From NCBI RefSeq assembly GCF_002085925.2, contig NZ_CP053562.1, positions 1,220,001 to 1,284,000 of the forward strand: a stretch of 64,000 nt of DNA. Reading direction: 5' to 3'. Position numbers and translations under genes: made by a program. The notes below the pieces were generated by a model that was not told where the DNA came from, did not search any database, and was given only the letters and a program-made list of their open reading frames with translations. Each line of letters begins with the position of its first letter. The first letter of the stretch is position 1. Shown piece by piece: positions 45,001 to 53,419 of the stretch. The DNA is from Thioclava electrotropha. GTDB taxonomy: Bacteria; Pseudomonadota; Alphaproteobacteria; Rhodobacterales; Rhodobacteraceae.

Positions 45001-45560
45001 ATCACCACTTCCAGCATCTCGTCGCGCTGGCCTGCGATCTGGGCTTCCAGCACCGGCTCCAGCCCCTCGACCTCGTCTTGCAATTCGCGGGCGAGCTTTT
45101 GCAGCGTGCGCTCGGGCGCGTTGCCCGACAGCGTCACCACGACGATCGGAAACTCGGAGAAGTTGATTTCGTTGATCGAATATTTCTCGGCCCCGTCGGG
45201 GAACTTGCCCTCGGCAGTGTTCATCGCATCGCGCACATCGGCGATGATTTTCGTCTTGTCCCAGCCGAAGTCGAATTCGAGCATCAGCCCCGCGTAATTC
45301 TCCTTCGCGATGCCGGTCATCTTGTCGAGCCCGTCGAGCCCGCCCAGTTCGGTCTCCATCGGCTTGACCAGCAGCTTCTCGGAATCGGTGGCCGAGATGC
45401 CGGGGAAGGGGACCGAGATGAACAGCATCGGAATCTCGATATCCGGCTCGCCTTCCTTGGGCAGGCTCAGATAGGCGGTGAGCCCCGCGAGGATCGAGAT
45501 CGCCACGAAGGCGATCACCATCCGTGCGCGTGCTGCGGCCCAATCGACGATGCCGGTCAT
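42006..45560 (-). CDS. RND-family (HAE1-type) efflux pump permease, first pump
   Basis: 1184 residues, longer than AcrB (about 1050). It has the RND layout: a TM1 start MTGIVDWAAARARMVIAFVAI, a porter loop, six TMs, a second porter loop and six TMs. In TM4 AVGMLVDGAIVVVEYADKR keeps D402 but has Gly at 403, where AcrB has a second Asp. In TM10 the Lys position is N1020 (VVNNNIILIDTY). Extra hydrophobic and loop sequence (about 490-570) accounts for the length. It overlaps its adaptor gene by 4 bp, so the two form one operon. No outer-membrane TolC gene is adjacent. Confidence 0.93.
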   Translation of the reverse strand: MTGIVDWAAARARMVIAFVAISILAGLTAYLSLPKEGEPDIEIPMLFISVPFPGISATDSEKLLVKPMETELGGLDGLDKMTGIAKENYAGLMLEFDFGWDKTKIIADVRDAMNTAEGKFPDGAEKYSINEINFSEFPIVVVTLSGNAPERTLQKLARELQDEVEGLEPVLEAQIAGQRDEMLEVVIDPLKLEAYNVTAPELINVVQANNQLIAAGEVETDGGAFSVKIPATFETAQDVYALPVKKNGESVVTLGDLADIRLTFEDRTGTARFNGEPTVALQIVKRKGYNVIDTVDLLRKTVAETESKWPEPLQRAVDVGISLDQSKTVGAMVSQLEGSVLTAIALVMIVVLATLGTRSALLVGFAIPTSFLLTFLLLGAMGVPISNIVMFGLILAVGMLVDGAIVVVEYADKRISEGSGPMAAYTEAAKRMFWPVVSSTATTLCAFLPMLFWPGVPGEFMGMLPVTIIFVLSASLVVALIYLPVVGGVAGRMSRRLDMGARVIKGWPYGLRLLLAVASAGLVFLGALLTLNPAFFSGTHTASGNLLASLPGVILFVIATLLSSITFTAAKPQGKPKPIEAGYRRRPFGYFTAAIAGNPIMPLIVVAVIVTSVVMTFGYYGKNNNGTQFFTDSEVEQAIVYIRGRGNLSLTEKDALLQEAENMVIGTPGVGAVFSFAGEGGLNQNNGGASAPRDTIGQIQVEMIPWAERKDDPALDGDVVMEKIMAKIATIPGIQSEYLAQDRGPSSGKPIQLRLEGDDFVALDKAVRQVEAHMADMKGVTAIEDTRPLPGIDWVIDVDVTRAGRFGADVATVGGMVQLVTRGILLDTMRVPSSDEEIEIRVRLPEEDRVLSTLDTLKLRTSEGLVPLANFITRTPAPKLGQIDRIDQTRYYDIKAGVEEGLTNDDGQPITGNERIAALGEWLDTEATLPPGVSYEWSGDLVEQNESQDFLMTAFGGALALMFVILLAQFNSFYNSVLVLLAVVLSTAGVLIGMLVMGQQFSIIMTGVGIVALAGIVVNNNIILIDTYQEFSRYMPELEAIIRTAEARLRPVLLTTITTMAGLAPMMFGLSLDFFNGGYSIDSPTALWWKQLATAVVFGLGTATVLTLVLTPALLAIRVWFNTGAYRGTKALSALMQGIDSRAARDLALERAMRKMRGREIIWEDGEPEGGVKPHLVTRPDAAE

Positions 45561-46726
45561 TGCGCGGCCCCGTCGGTGGCGTCGCCATCGGTTTGCGGGG
45601 CGGGCGTCATGGGGGCAGGCGTGTCTTGGGCCGCATCGCCCGGCGCGTGATCGACGAGGGTCACGGCCACGGGCGAGCCCTCGGTGACGTAGTCCTGTCC
45701 GACCACGATCACCGTCACGCTCTCCGGCAGGCCCGCCAGCCAGACACCCTCTGGCGTGTCACGCAGGAAGTCGACCGGGGAGAAACGGGCCACGCCGTCT
45801 ACCGCGAGCCGCACGCCCAGCTTGCCCTGATCATTCAGCGTCATCGCGGAGGCGGGCAGGAAATGCGCCTTGGTCCCATCGGCGGCGACGATCATCTCGA
45901 CCGTCTGCCCTTCGCGGATCGAATGGTCGCCATTGGGCGCTTCGGCCTCGATCCGGAAAGTGCGCGTGGCGGCATCCGCCGATTGCGAGACGAAGGTGAC
46001 CTTGCCCATCACCTCGCGCCCGGTCGCGAGGCGTGCGCCGACCATCGCGCCGGTCTTGACCCGGTCGATCTCGGTCTCAGGGACGTATCCCACCAGTTTG
46101 ATCGGATCGAGCTGGATCACGGTGGCGCAAAGCCCGCCCGCCGACAGAAGCGCGCCGAGTTCGGCGGTGTCTTCCTCGATCATCCCGGCAAAGGGCGCGG
46201 TGATCTCAAGCCGCGCCAGTTCTGTCTGCGCGGCCCCGACGGCGGCGCTGGCCGCTTCGAGCGCCGATTGCGCGGAGGCGGTGGAGGTTTCCGAACGGTA
46301 ACCGCCCTCTTTCAGCTTCTCGGCAGCGGTGGCGTTGAGCCGCGCCTCGGCCAGCCGGGCCTGCGCTTCGGCCAGCGCTGCGGGCCGCGTGCCAGGATCG
46401 AGCTTGCACAGCAGTTGATCCTTTTCGACCTGCGCGCCCTTGCCGAGCGGCTCGGAAATCACCTTGCCCGTCGTCTCGGAGCGCACCTCAACGCGTCGCG
46501 CGGCCTCGGTTTGCCCGCGCGTGAGAACGCCCTGATCGAGCGGCTGCGCGGTCGAGACCATCGCCTGCACCGGCACGGCGGGGGTGCCGGTCTCCTCGAC
46601 CTGCTGCGCTTGCTCGGCAGGCGTCGCGGCATCGCCGAGATAGCCCATCAGGCGGTCGCGCTCGAACACCAGAAGGTAGAGCGCGACAAGAACGAGGATC
46701 GCGTTAAGGATCGGGACCGGACGCAT
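45557..46726 (-). CDS. RND efflux periplasmic adaptor (membrane fusion protein), first pump
   Basis: 389 residues. A single N-terminal membrane segment (PVPILNAILVLVALYLLVF, about 3-22) anchors it in the inner membrane. The biotinyl-lipoyl/HlyD-type domain is split by an alpha-hairpin: RRVEVRSETTGKVISEPLGKGAQVEKDQLLCKLD, then a coiled segment, then ARLEITAPFAGMIEEDTAELGALL. The C-terminus is Pro/Ala/Asp-rich. The ATG at 46726 has CAGGAG 8 bases upstream. The stop overlaps the pump start by 4 bp. Confidence 0.9.
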   Translation of the reverse strand: MRPVPILNAILVLVALYLLVFERDRLMGYLGDAATPAEQAQQVEETGTPAVPVQAMVSTAQPLDQGVLTRGQTEAARRVEVRSETTGKVISEPLGKGAQVEKDQLLCKLDPGTRPAALAEAQARLAEARLNATAAEKLKEGGYRSETSTASAQSALEAASAAVGAAQTELARLEITAPFAGMIEEDTAELGALLSAGGLCATVIQLDPIKLVGYVPETEIDRVKTGAMVGARLATGREVMGKVTFVSQSADAATRTFRIEAEAPNGDHSIREGQTVEMIVAADGTKAHFLPASAMTLNDQGKLGVRLAVDGVARFSPVDFLRDTPEGVWLAGLPESVTVIVVGQDYVTEGSPVAVTLVDHAPGDAAQDTPAPMTPAPQTDGDATDGAAQ

Positions 46727-46923
46727 CGGCGGGCTCCTGTATGTGGGCACGGCGTCTCGCCAAAATGGGGACTGAACCGCAGCGTTCAACTTACCGAGAG
46801 CGGCGCGTGATCTCAAGGCTTGCATTCCTCAGGGACCGGCATGAACAGCGCAGTCCGTGCGGCCCTTGGCAGCGCCGGGGGAGCCGTGTAAGAGGGGCGC
46901 CAAAGCTACGAGGAGACCCGCGC

Positions 46924-47601
46924 GTGAGTGATACCGACAGTTTCATCGACGAAGTCACCGATGCCGTGCGTCAGGACAAGCTCTGGGCGGCGTTCAAGAA
47001 ATGGGGCTGGATCGGCGCGGTTATCATCCTCGCGATCGTCGGCGGCACCGCTTGGAATGCGTGGCAGAAGGAAAAGACCGAGGCCGATGCGCGCGCCTTT
47101 GGCGATCAGGTGATGGCGGCCGTAAACGGTGACGCCACCAGCGCCGATCTCGCCAAGGTCACGCCCGACGGTCCCGGCCGCACCGCGGTTCTCAAGATCA
47201 TGCAGGGCGACGCCGCGATCGAGGCGGGCAAGCCCGACGAGGCGATCAAATTCTTCGACGCAGTCAGCGCCGAGCAGGGCCTGCCGCTTTCGATCAGCGA
47301 TCTCGCGAAGCTCAAGGCGGTGATCGCGGCGGGCGACAAGATGGATGCGGCCAAGCGCGACGCGACGCTGCAGGAGCTGGCTACCCCCGGCGCGCCCTAC
47401 CGCCTTCTGGCGATGGAGCAGCAGGCGGCCGCAGCCGTCGCATCGGGCGACAGGGACGGTGCGATCTCGATCGCCCAGCAGATTCTTCAGGACGCCGGCC
47501 TCACGCCGGGCTTGCAACAACGCGCGACAGAGTTGATTGTGGCGCTGGGTGGCGAAGTGCCGACCCAGCCGGGGCAGACCGCTCCGGCACCGCAAGAGTA
47601 A
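46924..47601 (+). CDS. YfgM-like tetratricopeptide-domain membrane protein
   Basis: 225 residues. One membrane segment (GWIGAVIILAIVGGTAW, about 30-48) is preceded by SFIDEVTDAVRQDKLWAAFKKW. The periplasmic part has TPR-like helical repeats (DAAIEAGKPDEAIKFFDAVSAEQGL, MEQQAAAAVASGDRDGAISIAQQI). In E. coli yfgM lies directly before bamB and der and assists periplasmic folding with PpiD; the same order is seen here. GTG at 46924 is used, with AGGAG about 9 bases upstream. Earlier open frames are not conserved-looking. Confidence 0.85.
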   Translation: MSDTDSFIDEVTDAVRQDKLWAAFKKWGWIGAVIILAIVGGTAWNAWQKEKTEADARAFGDQVMAAVNGDATSADLAKVTPDGPGRTAVLKIMQGDAAIEAGKPDEAIKFFDAVSAEQGLPLSISDLAKLKAVIAAGDKMDAAKRDATLQELATPGAPYRLLAMEQQAAAAVASGDRDGAISIAQQILQDAGLTPGLQQRATELIVALGGEVPTQPGQTAPAPQE

Positions 47602-47674
47602 AGGGTTGAACCGGCGCGCCTTTATCGGGCGTGCGGGCACTGCAAGAGAGCCGAGACAGGCAGGGGGAACGGGC

Positions 47675-48997
47675 GTGAAGCTGAGCAAGACGATCTGCGT
47701 GCTGAGTGTGGCGGCTTTCGTGGCAGGCTGTACCAAGGAGACGATCCTTCCCGGCGAGCGTCTCTCGCCCCGCGACGCGCTGCGCGCGGAAGAGGGGCTG
47801 CCGCTGGCCGATGCGCCCGCCCAGCAGTCGCTGCCGATCTCGCTGCCGCGTCAGGTGAGCAATGCCGAATGGCCGCAGCGGGCTGGCTCGGCCACGCATA
47901 GTCTGTTCAACGCGGCGCTCGGCAATGGCACGACGCCGGTCTGGTCCGCCGATATCGGTTCGGGCAATGCGCGTCGCTACCGCATCACCGCCGATCCGAT
48001 CGTGGGTGGCGGCAAGGTCTATACGCTCGACAGTCAGGCCCGTGTCACCGCGACCGCGACGAATGGCGGGCGCGTCTGGCAGACCGACATCACGCCTCCG
48101 GGCGATCGTCAGGGCGATGCTTCGGGCGGCGGCGTGGCCTATGCCAACGGCACGGTCTACGTGACCTCCGATTTCGCCGAGCTCGTCGCGATCGACGCAG
48201 CCACCGGCGGCATCAGGTGGCGGCAATATTTCGACGCAGGCATCGGCGGTGCGCCGACCGTGAAGAACGGCGTGGTCTATGTGGTCGCGCGCGATTCCTC
48301 GGCCTGGGCGATCCGCGCCAGCGACGGCAAGGAAATCTGGCAGGTGCCGGGTGCGCCGTCGGCTTCGGGCATGACCGGCGTCTCCTCGCCTGCCGTCACC
48401 GACCGCATGGTGATCTTCCCGTTCTCCTCTGGCTTCCTGAGCGGCGTCCTGCCGCAAAGCGGGATGCAGATGTGGAACTCCAAAGTGCCGGGCGCACGTC
48501 CGGGTGTGGGCTATGCCAATATCGTCGATCTGACCGGCGATCCTGTCGTCGTGGGCGATACCGTCTACGCGGGCTCCTCGGCGGGCAAGCTGGCAGCCTT
48601 CGACGTGAATTCCGGCGAGCGGATCTGGACCGCGACCGAAGGGGCCAACAGCCCCGTTCAGGTTGCGGGCGGCTCGATCTTCCTCGTTTCCGATCAGGGC
48701 AAGATCGTGCGTCTCGATGCCAAGACCGGCGATCAGATCTGGTCCAAGGATCTGCCCTATTACACCAAGGATAAGCCGAAGCGGCAGCGCGACATCGTCG
48801 CAAGCTACGGCCCGGTTCTCGCTGGCAACAAGCTGTTCGTCGCGTCTTCCGACGGCGTGCTGCGCGTCTTCAGCCCGATCGACGGCAGCCTGATCGGGCA
48901 AGCGAAGATCCCGGGCGGGGCTGCGACCGATCCGGTCGTGGCGGGGCGCACCCTCTACGTCGTCGGCGGCGATGGGAAACTGCACGCTTTTCAGTGA
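47675..48997 (+). CDS. bamB: BamB-like outer membrane assembly lipoprotein (PQQ beta-propeller)
   Basis: 440 residues. A signal peptide ends in a lipobox (VAGC, Cys at about residue 19), so it is a lipoprotein. The rest is a beta-propeller of PQQ-like repeats: VYTLDSQARVTATATNGGRVWQ, VTSDFAELVAIDAATGGIRWRQ, AWAIRASDGKEIWQ, AAFDVNSGERIWTA, IVRLDAKTGDQIWSK and VVGGDGKLHAF. BamB helps the BamA machine insert outer membrane proteins. GTG at 47675 is used, with AGGGGG before it. It lies between the yfgM-like gene and der, as in E. coli. Confidence 0.93.
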   Translation: MKLSKTICVLSVAAFVAGCTKETILPGERLSPRDALRAEEGLPLADAPAQQSLPISLPRQVSNAEWPQRAGSATHSLFNAALGNGTTPVWSADIGSGNARRYRITADPIVGGGKVYTLDSQARVTATATNGGRVWQTDITPPGDRQGDASGGGVAYANGTVYVTSDFAELVAIDAATGGIRWRQYFDAGIGGAPTVKNGVVYVVARDSSAWAIRASDGKEIWQVPGAPSASGMTGVSSPAVTDRMVIFPFSSGFLSGVLPQSGMQMWNSKVPGARPGVGYANIVDLTGDPVVVGDTVYAGSSAGKLAAFDVNSGERIWTATEGANSPVQVAGGSIFLVSDQGKIVRLDAKTGDQIWSKDLPYYTKDKPKRQRDIVASYGPVLAGNKLFVASSDGVLRVFSPIDGSLIGQAKIPGGAATDPVVAGRTLYVVGGDGKLHAFQ

Positions 48998-49046
48998 GCC
49001 CTTTAGGGTGTAAGGGGGCCGCTTACGACCGCCCAAGGAGGGCATC

Positions 49047-50561
49047 ATGAGCTTTACCCTGGCCATCGTAGGCCGCCCGAATGTCGGAAAATCGACGCTG
49101 TTCAACCGGCTTGTCGGCAAGCGACTCGCGCTTGTCGATAACATGCCCGGCGTCACGCGCGACCTGCGCGAGGGCGATGCGCGTCTGGGCGATCTGCGTT
49201 TCATCGTGATCGACTCGGCCGGTCTGGAACTGGCCGAAGACGACAGCCTTCAGGGCCGGATGCGCCGCCTGACCGAGCGCGCCGTGGAAGAGGCCGATAT
49301 CTGCCTCTTCATGATCGACGCGCGCGTGGGCGTGACGCCCGCCGACGAGATTTTCGCCGATATCCTGCGCAAGAAGAACGCCAACGTCATCCTCGCGGCC
49401 AACAAGGCCGAAGGGGCGGCAGGCGATGCGGGCGCGATAGAGGCGTGGAGCCTTGGTCTGGGCGAGCCGCTGCGGATCTCGGCCGAGCATGGCGAAGGTC
49501 TCGACGATCTCTACACCGCGCTGGTGCCGCTGGCCGACGAATTCGCCGAACGTAATGCCGCGAACGCCCCAGTCACCGATATCGTGATCGAGGACGAGCT
49601 CGAGGAAGGCGATATCCCCGCCTACCAGCCGCCCTCCGCCACGAAGCCGCTGCAGCTTGCCGTGATCGGGCGCCCGAATGCGGGCAAGTCGACGCTGATC
49701 AACAAGATCCTCAACGAAGACCGCCTGCTGACCGGCCCCGAGGCCGGGATTACCCGCGACGCGATCTCGGTCACCGCAGATTTCATGGGCACGCCGATGC
49801 GGATCTGGGACACGGCGGGGATGCGCAAGAAGGCGCGGGTCACCGACAAGGTCGAGAAGCTGAGCGTGGCCGATGGCCTGCGCGCGGTGCGCTTCGCCGA
49901 AGTGGTCGTGGTGCTGCTCGACGTGAATATTCCCTTTGAAACCCAAGACTTGCGGATCGCCGATTTCGCCGAGACCGAGGGGCGCGCGGTTGTGGTTGCC
50001 GCGAATAAATGGGATCTCGAAGAAGACAAACCTGAGAAGCTGAAGGAACTGCGCGAGGCGTTCGAGCGCCTGCTGCCGCAGCTGAAAGGTGCGCCGCTGG
50101 TGACCGTCTCGGCCAAGACGGGCAAGGGGCTCGACCGGCTGCACAATGCGATCCTGAAGGCCCATGAGGTCTGGAACCGCCGCGTGCCGACCGCGAAGCT
50201 GAACAACTGGCTGACCGCGATGACCGAGGCGCACCCGCCGCCGGCTCCCGGAGGCCGTCGGATCAAGCTGCGCTACATCACGCAGGCGAAGACCCGTCCG
50301 CCGGGCTTCGTGGTGAAATCGACCCATACCGACAAGATCCCCGAAAGCTACGAGCGCTATCTGGTCAACGGTCTGCGCGAGAGCTTCGACATGCCGGGCA
50401 CGCCGATCCGCCTCTACATGCGCGATCAGGGCAAGACGAACCCCTATAAGGATCGCAAGAAGTCGATCCCGTCGCGCCTGAAAAAGCACGTCGATGCGAA
50501 GAAGCGCTCGGCCCACAAGGAATCGGCGCGGAAAGCGCGCGAGGCGAAAAAGGGCGAGTAA
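49047..50561 (+). CDS. der: Ribosome biogenesis GTPase Der (EngA)
   Basis: 504 residues. Two tandem GTPase domains are visible: the first with GRPNVGKST (about 8-16), [11 protein letters not shown] and NKAEG; the second with GRPNAGKST (about 208-216), [11 protein letters not shown] and ANKWDLEED. The C-terminal KH-like domain follows, and a Lys-rich tail ([20 protein letters not shown]) ends the protein. Der is required for 50S ribosome assembly. AAGGAGG lies 6 bases before the ATG. It closes the yfgM-bamB-der block and is followed by a strong terminator. Confidence 0.97.
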   Translation: MSFTLAIVGRPNVGKSTLFNRLVGKRLALVDNMPGVTRDLREGDARLGDLRFIVIDSAGLELAEDDSLQGRMRRLTERAVEEADICLFMIDARVGVTPADEIFADILRKKNANVILAANKAEGAAGDAGAIEAWSLGLGEPLRISAEHGEGLDDLYTALVPLADEFAERNAANAPVTDIVIEDELEEGDIPAYQPPSATKPLQLAVIGRPNAGKSTLINKILNEDRLLTGPEAGITRDAISVTADFMGTPMRIWDTAGMRKKARVTDKVEKLSVADGLRAVRFAEVVVVLLDVNIPFETQDLRIADFAETEGRAVVVAANKWDLEEDKPEKLKELREAFERLLPQLKGAPLVTVSAKTGKGLDRLHNAILKAHEVWNRRVPTAKLNNWLTAMTEAHPPPAPGGRRIKLRYITQAKTRPPGFVVKSTHTDKIPESYERYLVNGLRESFDMPGTPIRLYMRDQGKTNPYKDRKKSIPSRLKKHVDAKKRSAHKESARKAREAKKGE

Positions 50562-50578
50562 GCCTTTAATCCTGAAAG

Positions 50579-50620
50579 AAAACGCCCGCCGGAAGATGTC
50601 GATCTTCGGCGGGCGTTTTT
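50579..50620. terminator. Terminator between der and the 70-residue protein gene
   Basis: AACGCCCGCCG-AAGAT and ATCTTCGGCGGGCGTT (left arm from 50581, right arm to about 50617) form a long stem with one bulged G, followed by a T-run. Confidence 0.9.
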
Positions 50621-50643
50621 CGTTTCGGCGAGGCCGACGCGCT

Positions 50644-50856
50644 TTACAGAAAGCCCAGCCGATCGAGGGCCGCTTGGGCGCGTGCGCGCTCTTCGGTCGA
50701 GTCCGAAAGCACGCTCGCATTGATCTCCGCCATCAGTTTCGACAGCGTCTTTTCCCGGCGCATCGCGATGATCTGCGCGGGAATCTGATCCTCGCCGATC
50801 TCGAGAATGCGCCTCATCAAGACGCTATCCCGCTTGTGCGTGACTGTTACGGACAT
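50644..50856 (-). CDS. Small protein of 70 residues, function unknown
   Basis: 70 residues, mixed charge, mostly helical: MSVTVTHKRDSVLMRRILEIGEDQ then IIAMRREKTLSKLMAEINASVL and a final AALDRLGFL. No signal peptide or membrane segment. GGGAG lies 8 bases before the ATG, so translation is likely. It lies between der and serS, convergent with der and 84 bp downstream of serS on the same strand. I do not recognise a family. Confidence 0.7.
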   Translation of the reverse strand: MSVTVTHKRDSVLMRRILEIGEDQIPAQIIAMRREKTLSKLMAEINASVLSDSTEERARAQAALDRLGFL

Positions 50857-50940
50857 GTGCAGCTCTCCCGGCGACTCACTTCGAACACGGAAACGTTAAC
50901 AACGTTCCCGGCCGGAGTCTTGCGTCGCCGGGTCGCAGTG

Positions 50941-52230
50941 TCAGGTCAGCTTGCCGTCGACCAGCCGGGTCTTGCCGCCCAGATAGGGGTGCAGGCAGGC
51001 GGGCAGGGTGACTGAGCCGTCCTCTTCCTGACCGTTCTCCAGCACCGCGATCAGGCAGCGACCGACCGCGAGGCCCGAGCCGTTGAGCGTCGCGATGAAT
51101 TCGGGCTTGCCGCCGCCTTCGGGCTTGTAGCGCCCGTTCATCCGTCGCGCCTGGAAGGTGCCGCAGGTGGAGACCGAGGAAATCTCGCGATAGGTGTTCT
51201 GACCCGGCAGCCAGACCTCGAGATCGTAGGTCTTCTGCGCGCCGAACCCCATGTCGCCGGTGCAGAGCACGATACGACGATAGGGCAGCTCCAGCGCCTC
51301 CAGCACAGCCTCGGCGCATTTCGTCATGCGCTCATGCTCGTCGATCGCGGTCTCGGGCGTGCAGAGCGTCACCATCTCGACCTTCTCGAACTGGTGCTGA
51401 CGCAGCATCCCCGACGTGTCCTTGCCTGCGGACCCGGCTTCCGAGCGGAAACAGTTGGTGTGGGCGCACATGCGCTGGGGCAGGGCGGCAGCGTCCATCA
51501 CTTCGCCATTGGCGTAGTTGGTCAGCGTCACCTCGGCGGTGGGGATCAGCCACCAGCCATTCGTCGTCTGATAGCTGTCCTCAGCGAATTTCGGCAGTTG
51601 CCCGGTGCCCATCATCGCCTCGTCGCGCACCAGCACGGGGGTGATGTTCTCGGACAGATCGTGCTTGTCGACATGCAGGTCGAGCATGAATTGCGCGAGC
51701 GCCCGGTGGACGCGGGCGACCCCGCCCTTGAGCACCACAAAACGCGAGCCCGACAGCTTCGCCGCCGTCTCGAAATCCATCTCGCCACCCACCGCGGACA
51801 GCTCGAAATGCTCTTTCGGATCAAAGGCGAATTCGCGCGGCGTGCCCCAGCGGCTCACTTCGACATTCTCGTCCTCATCTGCACCATCGGGCACATCGGC
51901 CAGCGGCAGGTTCGGGATCGTCATCAGCAGATCGCGCAGCTTGCCGTCGAGCTCGCCCGCCTCGGTCTGCATCTGCGCGACTTCGGCTTTCTTCTCGGTC
52001 ACCAGTGCGCGCAGGCGCTCGAATTCGGCCTCGTCGCCCTTCGCTTTCGCGGCGCCGACTTGCTTCGACGCGGCGTTCTGATCGGCTTTCGCGGTCTCGG
52101 CGGCGTGGATCGCCGTGCGGCGCGCCTCGTCCATCGCGAGAATCTCGGGCGAGAGCGGCGAGAGCCCCCGCCGCGCCAGCTGCGCGTCGAATTCTTCGGG
52201 GTTTTCGCGGATTGCGCGGATATCGTGCAT
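50941..52230 (-). CDS. serS: Seryl-tRNA synthetase
   Basis: 429 residues, full length. It charges tRNA-Ser with serine. The N-terminal coiled-coil arm runs to about residue 110 ([21 protein letters not shown]...). The class II motif 2 is [26 protein letters not shown] and motif 3 is [13 protein letters not shown]. Selenocysteine-related features are absent. GGAG lies 9 bases before the ATG. It is divergent from the second RND operon, with 199 bp between. Confidence 0.97.
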   Translation of the reverse strand: MHDIRAIRENPEEFDAQLARRGLSPLSPEILAMDEARRTAIHAAETAKADQNAASKQVGAAKAKGDEAEFERLRALVTEKKAEVAQMQTEAGELDGKLRDLLMTIPNLPLADVPDGADEDENVEVSRWGTPREFAFDPKEHFELSAVGGEMDFETAAKLSGSRFVVLKGGVARVHRALAQFMLDLHVDKHDLSENITPVLVRDEAMMGTGQLPKFAEDSYQTTNGWWLIPTAEVTLTNYANGEVMDAAALPQRMCAHTNCFRSEAGSAGKDTSGMLRQHQFEKVEMVTLCTPETAIDEHERMTKCAEAVLEALELPYRRIVLCTGDMGFGAQKTYDLEVWLPGQNTYREISSVSTCGTFQARRMNGRYKPEGGGKPEFIATLNGSGLAVGRCLIAVLENGQEEDGSVTLPACLHPYLGGKTRLVDGKLT

Positions 52231-52344
52231 CTCACCATCTCCAAGACTGTTGCGGGAAAGGCTTTAGCGCATGAAAGTGAAAGCGAAAACCCCCGGCGAT
52301 GCGGCCATGACACAGGTCAATGAATTCGGGCCTCTGGAGTGGTT

Positions 52345-52371
52345 GTATTCTGTTGGGTGAATACATATTCA
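52345..52371. promoter_or_regulatory. Palindromic operator candidate over the promoter of the second RND operon
   Basis: TGAATACATATTCA (52358-52371) is a 6+2+6 palindrome, and GTATTC (52345-52350) also pairs with GAATAC (52359-52364). TTGTAT (52343-52348) and TATTCA (52366-52371), 17 bp apart, could be the promoter, so the palindrome covers the -10. The size fits a TetR- or MarR-type repressor. No such regulator gene is next to it. Confidence 0.45.
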
Positions 52372-52429
52372 ATAAGCGGAATATAAATTGCAGGCGCAGG
52401 GGCGCGCCGGTAAGGGAAGGGAACCCGAG

Positions 52430-53419
52430 ATGACGTTGAAGCTTCTGCCGTTGGCATTCGCCGCGTTGATCCTGCCGGGAATCGCGTTGGCGCAGGACGG
52501 GGCGATTACGGTCGAACCGCAGGTCGTGACCGATTGGAAGTCTGTCTACGGGCAGGTCGAGGCAAAGAACACGATTGCGGCGCGTGCACGGATTTCGGGC
52601 ACGATCACCGCGCTTGACGTGACCGAGGGCGACGAGGTCAAAGCCGGTCAGGAGATCGGAAAGATCACCGACCAGACGCTCGATTATCAGATCGGTGCGG
52701 TCGATGCGCAGATCAATGCGCTCGAAGCGCAGCTGGAAAACGCGAAGACCGAGCTCAAGCGCGGGCAGGAATTGCAGGCGCGGGGCGTCTCGACCTCGCA
52801 GAATGTCGATCAGCTTCAGACGCAGGTGAATGTCTACGAGGGCCAGATCGCGGCGCAGAAAGCGCAGCGCAAGGTCTATGAACAGCAGCAGGAATTCGGC
52901 ACCGTGACCGCGCCGATCGACGGTAAGGTCGTGACCGTTCCGGTCACCAAGGATGCCGTCATCATGGGCGGCGAGACCATCGCGACGATCGGCGGCGGCG
53001 GGTTCTTCCTGCGTCTGTCGATCCCCGAGCGCCACGCCGACACGCTGCACATGGGCGACACGATCATGATCACCGACCCCGACGGCAAGGAGATCGAGGG
53101 CAAGCTGGCCAAGATTTACCCCGAAATCGAGGGCGGCCGGGTGCAGGCCGATGTCGAAGTGCCCGATCTGGATTCGCGCTTCGTCGGCGCGCGGCTTCTG
53201 GTGAAGCTGCCGATGGGCGAGCGTGACGCGATCGTCATCCCGCAGGACTATGTCTTCAACCGCACCGGGCTCGATTTCGTCCGCGTGAAGGAAGCGGACG
53301 GCACCTATCTGCGCACGGTCGTGCCGGGCGTTCAGGTCAATATCGACGGCCAGGACATGGTCGAAGTTCTTACCGGCCTGAACGCCGGCGACACGGTGGT
53401 GCCGAACGATGAGCAATAA
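52430..53419 (+). CDS. RND efflux periplasmic adaptor, second pump
   Basis: 329 residues with a signal peptide ending near LALAQA, so it is exported. The adaptor domain has AARARISGTITALDVTEGDEVKAGQEIGKI, a coiled segment (INALEAQLENAKTELKRGQELQARG), and APIDGKVVTVPVTKDAVI. The ATG at 52430 has AAGGG about 9 bases upstream. Its 3' end overlaps the start of the RND pump by 11 bp, so the two are cotranslated. It is separate in sequence from the first adaptor. Confidence 0.92.
   Translation: MTLKLLPLAFAALILPGIALAQDGAITVEPQVVTDWKSVYGQVEAKNTIAARARISGTITALDVTEGDEVKAGQEIGKITDQTLDYQIGAVDAQINALEAQLENAKTELKRGQELQARGVSTSQNVDQLQTQVNVYEGQIAAQKAQRKVYEQQQEFGTVTAPIDGKVVTVPVTKDAVIMGGETIATIGGGGFFLRLSIPERHADTLHMGDTIMITDPDGKEIEGKLAKIYPEIEGGRVQADVEVPDLDSRFVGARLLVKLPMGERDAIVIPQDYVFNRTGLDFVRVKEADGTYLRTVVPGVQVNIDGQDMVEVLTGLNAGDTVVPNDEQ

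Noticed and set aside
41778-45650. Long plus-strand frame opposite to the first RND pump
   Set aside because: Shadow of the pump; His/Arg/Asp-rich without domains.
52271-52360. 29-codon frame (MKVKAKTPGDAAM...) between serS and the second RND operon
   Set aside because: Only a weak ribosome binding site, and it runs into the likely promoter and operator of the RND operon.
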